A DNA stretch of 64,000 nt from Desulfoluna sp. (GTDB lineage: Bacteria; Desulfobacterota; Desulfobacteria; Desulfobacterales; Desulfolunaceae): positions 1 to 64,000 of the forward strand of contig NZ_JAQYWB010000022.1 in the NCBI RefSeq assembly GCF_030145185.1, read 5' to 3'. The notes under the pieces were generated by a model. The model ran no database searches. It saw nothing but the letters and a program-made list of their open reading frames with translations, and was not told the origin of the DNA. Positions 35,961 through 44,702 of this stretch are shown in pieces. The translations under genes were made by a program, and so were the position numbers. How positions within the stretch are numbered: position 1 is the stretch's first letter; each line of letters begins with the position of its first letter.

Positions 35961-38543
35961 ATGACCACTCTCATCCTCACTGAAAAGCCCTCGGTGGCTG
36001 TCGACTTCTCCAAAGCGCTGGGCGTCCGAACCCGCCGGGACGGATATTTTGAGGGCAACGGGACCCTCATCTGCTGGGCCGTGGGCCATCTGGTGGAGCT
36101 GTTTACACCCGAAGATTACAGCCCGTCCTTAAAAAAATGGTCTCTGGAGGCCTTGCCCATCCTTCCAGACCCCTTCAAATACAAACCCATCAAGAAGAGC
36201 GGAAAACAGCTGGGCGTGATCAAGAGACTCCTCAAGACGCCGGGACTGGAGCGGGTGATTATCGCCACGGACGCAGGGCGGGAAGGAGAGGTCATCGCCC
36301 GAACGATCCTGCTGCAGGCGGGGTTCACGGACAAAACGCGGATCATGCGATTCTGGACCAGCCAGGCCCTAACCCCGGCCGTGGTGCGGGGGACCCTGGC
36401 AAAACTGAGCCCCATCACCGACTACGACCGACTCTGGCGGGCAGGGTATTACCGGCAGGTCGCTGACTGGATGGTGGGAATGAACGGAACCCGGGCGCTC
36501 ACCGTGCGTCTGGGCGATCTTTATTCGGTGGGGCGGGTTCAAACGGCGGTGCTGGCCCTTCTGGTACAGCGACGACGCGAGCGGGAAAACTTTAAGCCAG
36601 AGCCCTATCTGGTCATAAAAATTCACTTTGAAAACGAAAAGGGTGGCTGGATCGGCACCTGGTTCCAGGGCAAAGAGACGCGCCTCTTTGAGCTTGAGGC
36701 GGCACAGGCATTGGTAGAGCGCCTGACCGGAGAAACAAAACCGGGGACCGTGCTTTCGGCGCAAAAAGAAAAAAAATCAGAGCCCCCCCCCTTCCTCTTC
36801 TCCCTGACCGATCTTCAGCAGGAGGCCAACAAGCGTTTCGGCTTTCCTGCGAAGAAAACCTTAAACGTTGCCCAGGGCCTCTATCAAGACAAAAAATGCC
36901 TCTCCTATCCCCGGACCGACTCCCGTGTATTGGGCACACAAAACCTGGATATGATCAAAAAGCTGGTAACCCGACTCTCCGAGCACACCCCGGCCCTGTT
37001 TAAGGGGGTCGATCCCACACGAATCGCTCTGTCCAACAAGCGGGTTTTTAACGACGCCAAGCTCACCGATCACCATGCCCTGATCCCTTTGAAAAATCTA
37101 CCCTCCAACGCCACATCCGACGAGGCAAAGATCTATGAATTGGTACTCCGGCGATTCGCCGCGGCCTTTCACCCTTACTGCCACTACGAAAACACACGAA
37201 TTGTAACCGGGTTTTCAGACGAGACCTTTCAGACCACGGGAAAAATCATCCTCTCTTCCGGCTGGCGCGAGGCGTGGCCGGTCAAGGCAAAAAAAGAAGA
37301 GGACGCCCACATCCCCCCCTTAATCACCGGCGATGTGGCCCACAAGAAGCGGGTAGCCGCCGAGAAAAAAGAGACCACCCCGCCCCCGGCCTTTAACGAT
37401 GCGCTTATCTTAAAAGAGATGACCAACCCGGGACGCTACGTCTCGGAAAAGGCCATGAAAGAGCTCTTCCGGGGGGAGATCGGCATCGGCACCCAGTCTA
37501 CCCGCGCCCAGATCCTTGAGATCCTCATCATGCGTGACTACGCCCGGCGCGAGGGGAAAACCCTCACCGCCACGGACAAGGGCTGTTTTCTGGTGGAGAC
37601 GCTCCAGAAGACCGCCGTCAGCCGGGTCCTCACATCCCCGGAAGAGACCGCCCGCTGGGAGATGAGCCTCAACCGCATCGCATTGGGCGAAGGAAGCGAC
37701 GAGAACTTCCTCGCCACCATCAAAGAGTTCGTTGAAAAATCCATGGCCGAGCTGAAAAGCATGCCCCTGGAAGGCCAGGCCCCCGCCTCCCGCAAAAAAG
37801 ACGGTGAGGTGGTGGGACGCTGCCCGGCCTGCGGCGGCGAGGTCGTGGAGGCCTACAAAAATTATGCGTGTACCTGCGGCTTCACCCTCTGGAAAAAAAT
37901 GGCCGGAAAAAACCTCACCCCCAACATGGTCGGCCACCTGCTCCGCACAAAAAAATCCGGCCCCTACAACGGTTTTGTCTCAAAAAAGAAGAAACGGTTC
38001 TCTGCCTCCATCGTCCTCTTCCAGAAAGACGGCGCATGGGAAACCGCCTTTGACTTTGGAAATGAACCCAAAAAAAAACACGCACCGAAAGACCCCGCAC
38101 CGTGGGCCGCTGCCCAACCCGCCACCGATCGCTCTTTTGAAAACAGCGGCACCTCCAGCGTAACGCCCCAACCAGAAAAGCCCACACCGCGTCCGAAATC
38201 CAAAGCGGATGCCGCCCTGAAACCCTTCCCCCCCTGCCCCGCCTGCGGCGGCACCATCATCGAGGGCAAACGCGGCTTCGGCTGCGCCAACTGGCCATCC
38301 GCCAAGGGCGGCTGTCACTTCGTCATCTGGAAAACCCTCTTCGGCAAAGAGCTCACCCGCTCCCAGCTCATCGCCCTGCTCTCTTTAAAACCCACCCGCC
38401 CCTGCCAACTCACACGGCCGGACGGTCAAACCGTCAAAACCCGCCTCCGCCTCACCAACACCCCCCAGGGATGGATGGCCATGGCCGACCCGGATGAGCG
38501 GGGACAGAAGCACGTTCAGCCAGTTAGATGCACACACGGGTAA
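35961..38543 (+). CDS. topB: DNA topoisomerase III
   Basis: The 860-residue type IA topoisomerase has a TOPRIM domain (LILTEKPSVA start; ATDAGREGEVIAR holds the metal-binding acids), the catalytic Tyr316 in LSYPRTDSR and the GIGTQSTRAQI motif. It nicks one strand and passes the other, decatenating replication intermediates. The C-terminus extends the family's core with two zinc-binding modules: CPACGGEVVEAYKNYACTCG and, after a Pro/Lys-rich linker, CPACGG with GFGCANWPSAKGGC. It is longer than E. coli TopB (653). The CTTTCAAGG repeat follows its stop within 40 bases. Confidence 0.95.
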   Translation: MTTLILTEKPSVAVDFSKALGVRTRRDGYFEGNGTLICWAVGHLVELFTPEDYSPSLKKWSLEALPILPDPFKYKPIKKSGKQLGVIKRLLKTPGLERVIIATDAGREGEVIARTILLQAGFTDKTRIMRFWTSQALTPAVVRGTLAKLSPITDYDRLWRAGYYRQVADWMVGMNGTRALTVRLGDLYSVGRVQTAVLALLVQRRRERENFKPEPYLVIKIHFENEKGGWIGTWFQGKETRLFELEAAQALVERLTGETKPGTVLSAQKEKKSEPPPFLFSLTDLQQEANKRFGFPAKKTLNVAQGLYQDKKCLSYPRTDSRVLGTQNLDMIKKLVTRLSEHTPALFKGVDPTRIALSNKRVFNDAKLTDHHALIPLKNLPSNATSDEAKIYELVLRRFAAAFHPYCHYENTRIVTGFSDETFQTTGKIILSSGWREAWPVKAKKEEDAHIPPLITGDVAHKKRVAAEKKETTPPPAFNDALILKEMTNPGRYVSEKAMKELFRGEIGIGTQSTRAQILEILIMRDYARREGKTLTATDKGCFLVETLQKTAVSRVLTSPEETARWEMSLNRIALGEGSDENFLATIKEFVEKSMAELKSMPLEGQAPASRKKDGEVVGRCPACGGEVVEAYKNYACTCGFTLWKKMAGKNLTPNMVGHLLRTKKSGPYNGFVSKKKKRFSASIVLFQKDGAWETAFDFGNEPKKKHAPKDPAPWAAAQPATDRSFENSGTSSVTPQPEKPTPRPKSKADAALKPFPPCPACGGTIIEGKRGFGCANWPSAKGGCHFVIWKTLFGKELTRSQLIALLSLKPTRPCQLTRPDGQTVKTRLRLTNTPQGWMAMADPDERGQKHVQPVRCTHG

Positions 38544-38577
38544 AAATAAGCGATGGACGATAGGAAAAGCGGGCCTC

Positions 38578-38612
38578 GGGCTGCAAGGTGAGCCACCTTG
38601 AAAGCAGGGTTC
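38578..38612 (-). repeat. CTTTCAAGG hairpin repeat (copy c)
   Basis: GGGCTGCAAGGTGAGCCACC then TTGAAAGCAGGG is the reverse complement of the CCTGCTTTCAAGGTGGCTCA, CCTTGCAG unit, with the inner hairpin intact. It starts 35 bases after the topoisomerase stop. Confidence 0.75.
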
Positions 38613-38670
38613 ATTGTGTGGCAATGTTCAAAACCCGTTTGTTAAACTCGCCTTTATAAATTTAGAAAAA

Positions 38671-38765
38671 AATAGGGTCCTGACAGTGCCACCGGAGGGA
38701 TTGATCCGTTAGCATGAGCTGAATGGTTACGTAACTATTCAGCTATCCATTTTTTTTTAGGACCC
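38671..38765. repeat. REP-like fold-back with AGCTGAAT palindrome
   Basis: TAGGGTCCT (38671-38679) pairs with AGGACCCT (38758-38765). Inside, AGCTGAATGGTTAC and GTAACTATTCAGCT (38717-38744) form a 28-bp palindrome with one mismatch per arm. AGCTGAATAGTTAC recurs exactly at 39081-39094. This is the shape of a REP/RAYT-associated sequence, but no RAYT gene is in the window. Confidence 0.6.
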
Positions 38766-38985
38766 TGGCCTGACAGCACCCTAAGCTTTTCGTCTTCCCC
38801 GCGCAGGCGGGAAGCCATGTATGAAAATCCGTATCGTCCTCATTTTTATAATGACGTACCGGGTGGATGCGTAGGGTGCGCCGTGCACACCGTCAGGCGT
38901 ATCGTAAACCGGAAACACCGCATGTTGAAATAAGACTCGTGGTCATCGTTAACTTGCGAGGCCGATGGTCCTCTCTACGGTAGAA

Positions 38986-39006
38986 GGTGCGGGAGCCGCA
39001 CCCTAC
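38986..39006 (-). repeat. GTAGGGTGCG palindromic repeat, inverted copy
   Basis: GGTGCGGGAGCCGCACCCTA plus C is the exact reverse complement of the 21 bases at 27912-27932. A weaker relative, GTAGGGTGCGCCGTGCACACC, lies near 38871. Confidence 0.65.
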
Positions 39007-39319
39007 GCGGTGATGAAAAGACGTGACGTATTGGCATTTGAATCTTTCTGTCATTTGCCTCGAACGACCTGGCGAAGGCAAGCTGAATAGTTACATGGTT
39101 ACCAAAAATTCCCATAGTCCCGGGTCCGATAGGCGGTGATTATAATGATGTCGACCGACAGTTGCCATTTGGTGCATTGCATAAGATCTATTTCTGAACG
39201 AGTGAAAGTTCGTTTGACGAATAGAAGCTCACCTGAGTTGTTTTCAACAGCCCATTGCAGCTCAAAGGCATTGACAATCGGTTTCGACAAATCTATTCCG
39301 CACAGAGCGTCTGCGAAGA

Positions 39320-39520
39320 TGCAGAGAAGGAGGACGTTCAAATCTGGCGGTGAACGCCCTGCTGAACCTGGGATACACCCGGGTCTTTAACCTCACGGGC
39401 GGGGTAAATGCCTATGGGGAAAAAGGGTACTCGCTTTACAACTGGCACGGAGAAATTAAGGTGATTCATTTCGACCGAAAAGATCCTCGTCTCTCCACCT
39501 TTGATATCTTCAAAAAGTAA
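39320..39520 (+). pseudogene. Rhodanese-domain gene remnant, C-terminal part only
   Basis: The frame ending at TAA 39518-39520 reads CREGGRSNLAVNALLNLGYT, then RVFNLTGGVNAYGEKGYSLY and a tail ending DIFKK. This is the catalytic cysteine loop (CRxGxRS) and last strands of a rhodanese sulfurtransferase. Upstream of the cysteine, no rhodanese-like sequence continues in any plus frame, so about the first 70 residues are missing. It is too short to be functional. Flavodoxin follows about 420 bases later. Confidence 0.65.
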
Positions 39521-39939
39521 CGATTCCGAGTAACTATCACAACCACCCATTGACAAGCCCACGGGTGCCGTCTCATTATATCCTGCATGCAAAAAACGCC
39601 CTACGTGTGGTGATCTTGAGTATATTTCTTCACACTTGGCCACCGGCCAGCTGGTCGAATTTCAAAAGAGCTGGATGCGATCCCTTGAACCCACCGGTTT
39701 TTCAAATTGTTCTTATTAAAAAAATGAGCGCATCAACAACCCGACCCCGATTTTCAAAAAGAGTCGCAAAATAAACCGGGTGAAGGTGGGATGATGAATA
39801 TATTTCGGCTTGCCTAACATTTTAGTTGACCCGAAAAACTTTTGGGTCTATGTATGTTCTCAGAATTTAGAGCAAGACTCCTACCCGATAGGGCTTCCGC
39901 ATCGGATAACAACTTCCATCACGACCACACGGAGGACAT

Positions 39940-40380
39940 ATGGCACGCGCACTGATTATCTTCGGATCAACCACAGGAAATACGGAAAACACAGCTGAAC
40001 GCATCGGAGGCATCCTGAACGACAAGGGACTTGAGGTGACCGTACAAAATGTCAGCGATGTCACCCCGGGCAATGAGGCCGAGTTTGATCTGGTACTCTA
40101 CGGATGCTCCACCTGGGGGGAGGACGAGATTGAATTGCAGGACGATTTCATTGATTACTATGAGGAGATGGAGAAAGCACCCCTCAGGAATAAAAAGATC
40201 GGTGTTTTTGGTTGCGGAGACAGCGCCTACCCTTGTTTCTGCGGTGCCGTGGACGCTATCGAAGAGAAGGTCCGGAATATCGGGGGCTCTCTTGTGATCG
40301 AAGGCCTCAAGATTGATGGTGATCCCGACGAGTCTGAAGAAGACATTGATGCATGGGCCACGGCAGTCGCCACGGCTTAA
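39940..40380 (+). CDS. Flavodoxin
   Basis: The 146-residue electron-transfer protein begins ALIIFGSTTGNTENTAERIG, the FMN phosphate-binding loop of flavodoxins (GSTTGNT). YGCSTWGEDE and FGCGDSAYPCFCGAVD are the two loops flanking the isoalloxazine ring, as in Desulfovibrio flavodoxin. It carries electrons between redox enzymes in the cytoplasm. GGAGG precedes the ATG. A hairpin follows the stop at 40384. Length is normal (about 147). Confidence 0.95.
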   Translation: MARALIIFGSTTGNTENTAERIGGILNDKGLEVTVQNVSDVTPGNEAEFDLVLYGCSTWGEDEIELQDDFIDYYEEMEKAPLRNKKIGVFGCGDSAYPCFCGAVDAIEEKVRNIGGSLVIEGLKIDGDPDESEEDIDAWATAVATA

Positions 40381-40383
40381 TTG

Positions 40384-40414
40384 AAATCCCGAGACCGTGA
40401 GGCCTCGGGGATTT
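40384..40414 (+). terminator. Flavodoxin terminator
   Basis: AAATCCCGAG and CTCGGGGATTT form a stem with one bulge 3 bases after the stop; the sequence ATCCTTTT follows. Confidence 0.7.
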
Positions 40415-40460
40415 ATCCTTTTAAAAAAAAATTTCAGGCGAGAAGCCGAGGAGTCGTGTG

Positions 40461-40811
40461 ATGACAAAGAGAGAGTCCATGGTCATGCAATCGTTTCAGG
40501 TGAAGATGATGACACAGCTGGCCCAGGGAACATTTGATTCAGTCAATTTAAAAAATGACCTCTTTGTCAAGTGGCTGGTGGGATATATGGCGGATTCGCG
40601 AATCCCTTTCAAACTGATCCCCCTGGGGGGCGGCGTGACACGCATCGTCCATTCAGGAGGCCTTTGCCCCCTGTGCAGCGGGACCGGCATGATTCATGCC
40701 GATGAACCAGAGCTGACGGAATCACCGGACCCCGCCACATTCATCCCGACAGATCCAAACTTCATCTGCTACAGCAGAAATTGCTGCAAGGAGAGTCGCA
40801 ACGCCGCCTGA
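40461..40811 (+). CDS. Hypothetical protein with a DnaJ-like CxxCxGxG motif
   Basis: The 116-residue protein is mostly alpha/beta without membrane segments. The second half holds GGLCPLCSGTGMIHAD, a CxxCxGxG zinc-ribbon half-site like those in DnaJ, and CYSRNCCKE near the end could complete a zinc site. ATG 40461 is chosen with GAGGAG 7 bases before it; GTG 40458 overlaps. It lies 80 bases after flavodoxin, beyond its terminator. I do not recognise the family. Confidence 0.6.
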   Translation: MTKRESMVMQSFQVKMMTQLAQGTFDSVNLKNDLFVKWLVGYMADSRIPFKLIPLGGGVTRIVHSGGLCPLCSGTGMIHADEPELTESPDPATFIPTDPNFICYSRNCCKESRNAA

Positions 40812-41115
40812 TATTTTCGATATCCCGCCTCACTCTCCGCCAGACGCCCTCCCCCTTTTTTCCCCGATAGCAGTATCACTTTTCCAGTCGCAGGTAGCCC
40901 CGAAAGGGGCTGCTTCCTCCCCCACAAAGGCCAATAACCCAATGAACTTTCGGTAAAAAACAGAGACATAAAAAACAGGCGAAGGACACGTGCAATGAAA
41001 TTTAAAATGAATCAAAATTCAAACCGGAAGGTTACTCACCGAGTAGAACGTGTCTCACAAATTGATGTCGAGGCCAAACACATGGCGCCTGTCCCCGGTT
41101 GCACCTTATTCACTG
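40812..41115. other. Intergenic region with a REP-like repeat
   Basis: The 304 bases contain the GTGTCTCACAAATTGATGT repeat at 41031-41100, next to the 3' end of the minus-strand gene. Nothing else is supported. Confidence 0.5.
41031..41100 (+). repeat. GTCTCACAAATTGATGT...GGCGCCTGTCCCC repeat (copy 1)
   Basis: GGTTACTCACCGAGTAGAAC leads into GTGTCTCACAAATTGATGTC, then ACATGGCGCCTGTCCCC. The same order of blocks recurs at 46504 and 48309, always in plus orientation, with diverged copies at 41822 and 44606. Confidence 0.75.
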
Positions 41116-41721
41116 TTATTTTTCTATCATAATGGTTATTTCGGTGCCAAAGGGCGTGTCATCAACCATAACGGCCCTGTTTTTATCCTGTTGTGTATAT
41201 TGAATATGAGCAGCGCCATTAACCTTTGATTCAGACGGATTAAATGGCATAACCGCTTTTTTGTAATACTCATAGACCAATATAGCGTCATCTTTCGACA
41301 TCAGTTGTAATGTGGCCACACTAAGTGATGAAAAATCGACTTTGTTGACGATTTGACTGTCCTTGTAAATCGGTGCCCCATAGAAGCCTTTTGAAGCCAC
41401 TTGACTTTCAACAATGGGTTTCACACATTCGCCAATACGTATCCCAATAGGCAGCATATTTTTTTCTAAAAAGTTCGGTCGCGTCGTATAGTATTTATGG
41501 GCTTGCAGGTAATGCTTCCATGAAAAATTTTTGATATTCAATTCTTTCGCTTTTTCTGATGCTTTGAGTATCAGTGCTTCTTGCGAAATTCCTTCATGTG
41601 TTTTTTCAATGCATTTAATTTGAACCAATAAGTCGATCCATTGGTCTTCTGTGAATTGAATGTTCTCAGCAACGGCATTTGAGCAAGACAAAAAAATCAT
41701 ACATACAATAAAAAATCTCAT
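41116..41721 (-). CDS. Hypothetical exported protein
   Basis: The 201-residue protein has a signal peptide (hydrophobic core FFIVCMIFLSC, likely cleavage after AVA). No lipobox is clear despite the Cys. The mature part is helical with SWKHYLQAHKYYTTRP in the middle and no known motif. It is noticeably richer in AT than its neighbours, suggesting horizontal transfer. AAGGAAAAG lies just before the ATG. No partner gene adjoins. I do not recognise the family. Confidence 0.65.
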   Translation of the reverse strand: MRFFIVCMIFLSCSNAVAENIQFTEDQWIDLLVQIKCIEKTHEGISQEALILKASEKAKELNIKNFSWKHYLQAHKYYTTRPNFLEKNMLPIGIRIGECVKPIVESQVASKGFYGAPIYKDSQIVNKVDFSSLSVATLQLMSKDDAILVYEYYKKAVMPFNPSESKVNGAAHIQYTQQDKNRAVMVDDTPFGTEITIMIEK

Positions 41722-41821
41722 GGGAATCTTTTCCTTATTTATGAGGCATGGTGTGAACGCTAAAATCAGGCACGCAGTTTTTTACACCCTCGCATCATGC
41801 GGCGGCTCTTGCCGAAAGGAG

Positions 41822-41873
41822 AGAGTGCCCACAAGTTGATGTAAAGATCGATTGCATCGCGCCTGTTCCCTCG
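41822..41873 (+). repeat. GGCGCCTGTCCCC-type repeat, diverged copy
   Basis: AGAGTGCCCACAAGTTGATG followed by TATCGCGCCTGTTCCC-like bases aligns with the AGAGTGTCTCACAAATTGATG, GCGCATGGCGCCTGTCCCC family but has several substitutions. Confidence 0.5.
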
Positions 41874-41934
41874 TTTGTTTCTCGTTTTCTCGTTTTGAAG
41901 ACTGGGTTCGATGTACCTCACCTCACTGCACGAA

Positions 41935-42070
41935 CCAGGGTATTTCACGAAAAAACGATCAGAACCAAGAAATAATATGTAATTACAATTCTTTACAGTA
42001 ATATTTTCAGTCGTTTAAAAAATGCAAAATGTAATCCACGGTATTCTGTTTGATTTTCTCACCCTTCGGG
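41935..42070 (-). repeat. MITE-like repeat, short form (copy c)
   Basis: The left edge is a degraded TIR, CCAGGGTATTTCACGA; the right edge reads CTCACCCTTCGGG directly followed by CTAA. Interior matches the 48466 copy. CTA at 42071 supplies the stop codon of the MerR-type gene. Confidence 0.65.
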
Positions 42071-42865
42071 CTAACAAAATGGCATGAGCACTTCCACCAA
42101 ATAATCGGACTCTTTTGCCACTGCCATGCCATCCAGAAGGGTTTTCTCAATGGTCTCTCCGTTGCGTTTGAGCCCCAGACTTTCAAGATGTGCTTCCAGT
42201 TTTCGCCTGGAGGTGTGGATGGTCTCGTAGTGGCCCTTGTGGTGGATACAGGCAAACTCGCCCCCCTCAAAAGGGATGCTCCCCTTTATGGGACCACTCA
42301 CTTCCATGGCCACGGCGGAGAAAAGAGTTTCTCCACCGGTGTCATCTATCCAGAATAACATGTGCACCGCCACGTCGATGGGTAGGTTCATGGTTCGCTC
42401 TAAAAGTTCTTTAATGGCCAGCTCCATCTCGAAAAGACCATAGGGGGCAGACACGGGAATGGAGATGAGATGCTTTGGGAACACCTTTTTAAACTCTATG
42501 CCGAATGGAACGATATGGTCGCAGGCTTCCATGGCGGTGACGATGATTTTAAGCCGGTTCATCGTCCGCTTCATTTCACCCATTTTTCGGACAGCCAGGG
42601 CCTCTTTTTCTTTAAAAATCGAGATACGCTCAGCGATGGACGAGACGCCTTTGTAGGCTTTGATCTCCGAGAGTTTCATGCCAAGAGTTTTAAGGCTGAT
42701 GATCATGTGAAGCTCTTCATTCTGCGCCAGGCTGTAGTGACGGTAGCCGGTTCTGGGGTCGGTCTCACGCGGGGTGAAGAGGCCAATCTTATCGTAGTGG
42801 ATAAGGGCCTGGCGAGAGATATTGTGGAATCGGGCCATCTCTCCAACGGTGAAGGAAATTTTCAT
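42071..42865 (-). CDS. MerR-family regulator with effector-binding domain
   Basis: The 264-residue regulator has an N-terminal MerR helix-turn-helix (VGEMARFHNISRQALIHYDK then IGLFTPRETDPRTGYRHYS), a coiled dimerisation helix (about 80-115) and a GyrI-like/BmrR-type effector domain from about residue 125. Such proteins bind cationic drugs and twist the promoter of an efflux gene. It is transcribed divergently from a MATE pump gene, as expected for a drug-sensor/pump pair. Since the pump is broken, the regulator may now have no target here. A repeat insertion abuts its stop. Confidence 0.88.
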   Translation of the reverse strand: MKISFTVGEMARFHNISRQALIHYDKIGLFTPRETDPRTGYRHYSLAQNEELHMIISLKTLGMKLSEIKAYKGVSSIAERISIFKEKEALAVRKMGEMKRTMNRLKIIVTAMEACDHIVPFGIEFKKVFPKHLISIPVSAPYGLFEMELAIKELLERTMNLPIDVAVHMLFWIDDTGGETLFSAVAMEVSGPIKGSIPFEGGEFACIHHKGHYETIHTSRRKLEAHLESLGLKRNGETIEKTLLDGMAVAKESDYLVEVLMPFC

Positions 42866-42910
42866 GGAGTGAATCCTGCTTTGGGTTCATGGGGCAGCGC
42901 TACTTTTGTC

Positions 42911-42941
42911 TTGACCTTATACCTACTATACACCTTATTGC
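42911..42941 (+). promoter_or_regulatory. MerR-type promoter candidate for the MATE gene
   Basis: TTGACC (42911-42916) and TATTGC (42936-42941) are separated by 19 bases, the over-long spacer typical of MerR-activated promoters. The -10 match is weak. It lies 44 bases before the pump start in the divergent region. Confidence 0.4.
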
Positions 42942-42984
42942 TGCTCGGGTCATTAACGCTTTTGGGCCGCCCGGTCCGTAAATT

Positions 42985-44594
42985 ATGAGGTTTTTTGTGA
43001 AAAATCAGCTCCACAGTCCCTGGGGAATCACCCGTTTCCTCACCTATATCACCCCATCGGTTCTCTCCATCCTTACCATTTCTCTTTATTTGGTGGTGGA
43101 TGCCCTTTTTATCTCAAGGTACGCAGGGACCCTTGCCATGGCAGTGGTGAGCATCATCATGCCGCTCTTCAGTCTCTGTTTTGGTGTGGGAATCATGATG
43201 GCCGCAGGGTCCAGCGCGATTATGGGCATCGAAATCGGCGAGGGAAAAACAGACGCAGCCCGGAAACACTTCAGCCTGGGGTTTTACTTTCTGGTGACGA
43301 CAGGCGTGTTGATCATTCTCCTAACCCGGATATTTCACGAGTTGGGTGCGCTCATATGCAAGGCATCAGAGCCGAAGATGTAGTGGTTTACCTCAAGGCT
43401 CTGATAACGAAGCAGATGAGTGCACCCGGCTCGCCCGAAGGGTGAGAAAATCAAACAGAATACCGTGCATTACATTTTGCATTTTTGAAACAACTGAAAA
43501 TATTACTGCAAAGAACGGTAATTACGAATTATTCCTAAGTCCTGATTGTTTTCTCATGAAATATCCGGGCTAAGCGCGGCCACGGGCTGGGATCGTCTGG
43601 CTCGGCTCTTGGGGGCCACGGACCTTCTTGAGTCCGACTGCACCCTCTATCTCAAGGCGTTTATCGTGGGCATTGCCGCCGTGCTGCTTCAGGTCTATCT
43701 GGAGTACTCTATCCGACTGGACGGTGAGCCCCTCTGGGCATTTTACCTGACCCTTGCCGGAGGATTTACCAATGTGGCTCTGGATTATCTGTTCATCGTC
43801 AAGCTTGGCATGGGCGTTGAGGGGGCGGGTATAGCCTCGGCTGCGGGAATATGCGCGGCTTCATCCATGGGAGTTCTCTACTTTCTTACCCGGGGAAAGG
43901 TGTTGAGATTTACACGGCCCGTAATGGATCTGACCTTTTTAAAGGATTCTCTGCTAAACGGCTCATCAGAGATGAGTCACCGAGTTCTCTTCAGGGGTAA
44001 AGACCCTTGTCTTTAACCGGATACTTCTGGTCTACGCAGGAGAGGTCCGGGTGGCGGCCATGTCCATCATCATCTACCTCTACTTTCTCTTTTCATCCCT
44101 CTACATCGGGCTGAGCATGGGGGTCTCTCCCCTTGTGAGCGTCAGCTTCGGGGCGAAGAATGTAGAGAGGCTCAGGGAACTCATGGGCCTCGCGCTGAAA
44201 GTGACCCTGGTGGGATCTTTAATGACCTATCTATCGATCCTTGGCTTTGGAGACGCCATCATAACCCTCTTTACCGCTGGGCGCGCCGATGTCACAAAGC
44301 TCGCGACCGAGGGGATGGCGATTATGTCTCTGGCCTTTCTGGTCAGTGGTTTCAACATCTTGATGTTCAGGACTCTTCACCGCGTTGAACAATGGTAAAA
44401 TATCGGCGTTTATCTCATTTCTGCGCACCTTTGTCTTCACCATAGGTTTTGTGGTGGTACTGCCACCCATCATGGGAACCTCTGGTATCTGGGCCTCCAT
44501 CACCGCAGCAGCAGTCCTGACCCTTTTCGTCTCCATCTTTTTTGCTCTCAAATACCGGGAGCACTATCTTGGGCGGGAAGCCATGGCGATATAG
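42985..44594 (+). pseudogene. MATE-family multidrug efflux pump, broken by an insertion and two frameshifts
   Basis: Joined, the pieces spell a normal MATE sodium/proton-drug antiporter: ITPSVLSILTISLYLVVDAL at the start, LGMGVEGAGIASAAG in the middle and ALNNGKISAFISFLRT late. Three lesions break it. First, a 245-bp repeat at 43325-43569 with CTAA duplications; deletion with one CTAA rejoins IILL to SAATGW in frame. Second, an extra A near 43975 shifts the frame; removing it gives EMVTEFSSGVKTLVFN. Third, an extra base near 44361 before GLFTALNNG. No continuous protein of full length can be made. Confidence 0.9.
43325..43569 (+). repeat. 245-bp MITE-like element (copy d) inside the MATE gene
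   Basis: The element starts CCCGGATATTTCACGAG and ends CTCATGAAATATCCGGG, inverted ends matching over 13 bases perfectly and further imperfectly. CTAA is duplicated at 43321-43324 and 43570-43573. The left part contains two nested inverted repeats: GGGTGCGCTCAT/ATGAGTGCACCC and ATCAGAGC/GCTCTGAT. The element encodes no transposase. Confidence 0.9.
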
Positions 44595-44605
44595 AATCAG
44601 CCATC

Positions 44606-44637
44606 GTCTCTGGCAGAGCGCATGGCGCCTGTCCCCA
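44606..44637 (+). repeat. GGCGCCTGTCCCC repeat, partial copy
   Basis: GTCTCTGGCAGAGCGCATGG, CGCCTGTCCCC holds only the right part of the repeat unit. It lies just after the MATE pseudogene stop. Confidence 0.55.
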
Positions 44638-44702
44638 TGTTCCCATGTTTCCCCCATGGCAGAGAATCATCAGGCCTGACCATCCGAGAGATACGAGCAT
44701 AG

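Larger units (their letters stand above)
38544..39939. other. Repeat-rich stretch without an intact gene
   Basis: The 1396 bases between topB and flavodoxin hold a CTTTCAAGG repeat, REP-like palindromes and a rhodanese gene remnant (listed separately). Composition is more AT-rich than the core genes. Short frames here match nothing and are not called. Confidence 0.6.
41722..42070. other. Intergenic region made of repeats
   Basis: The 349 bases contain a diverged GCGCCTGTCCCC repeat (41822-41873) and MITE copy c (41935-42070). No gene is supported. Confidence 0.55.
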
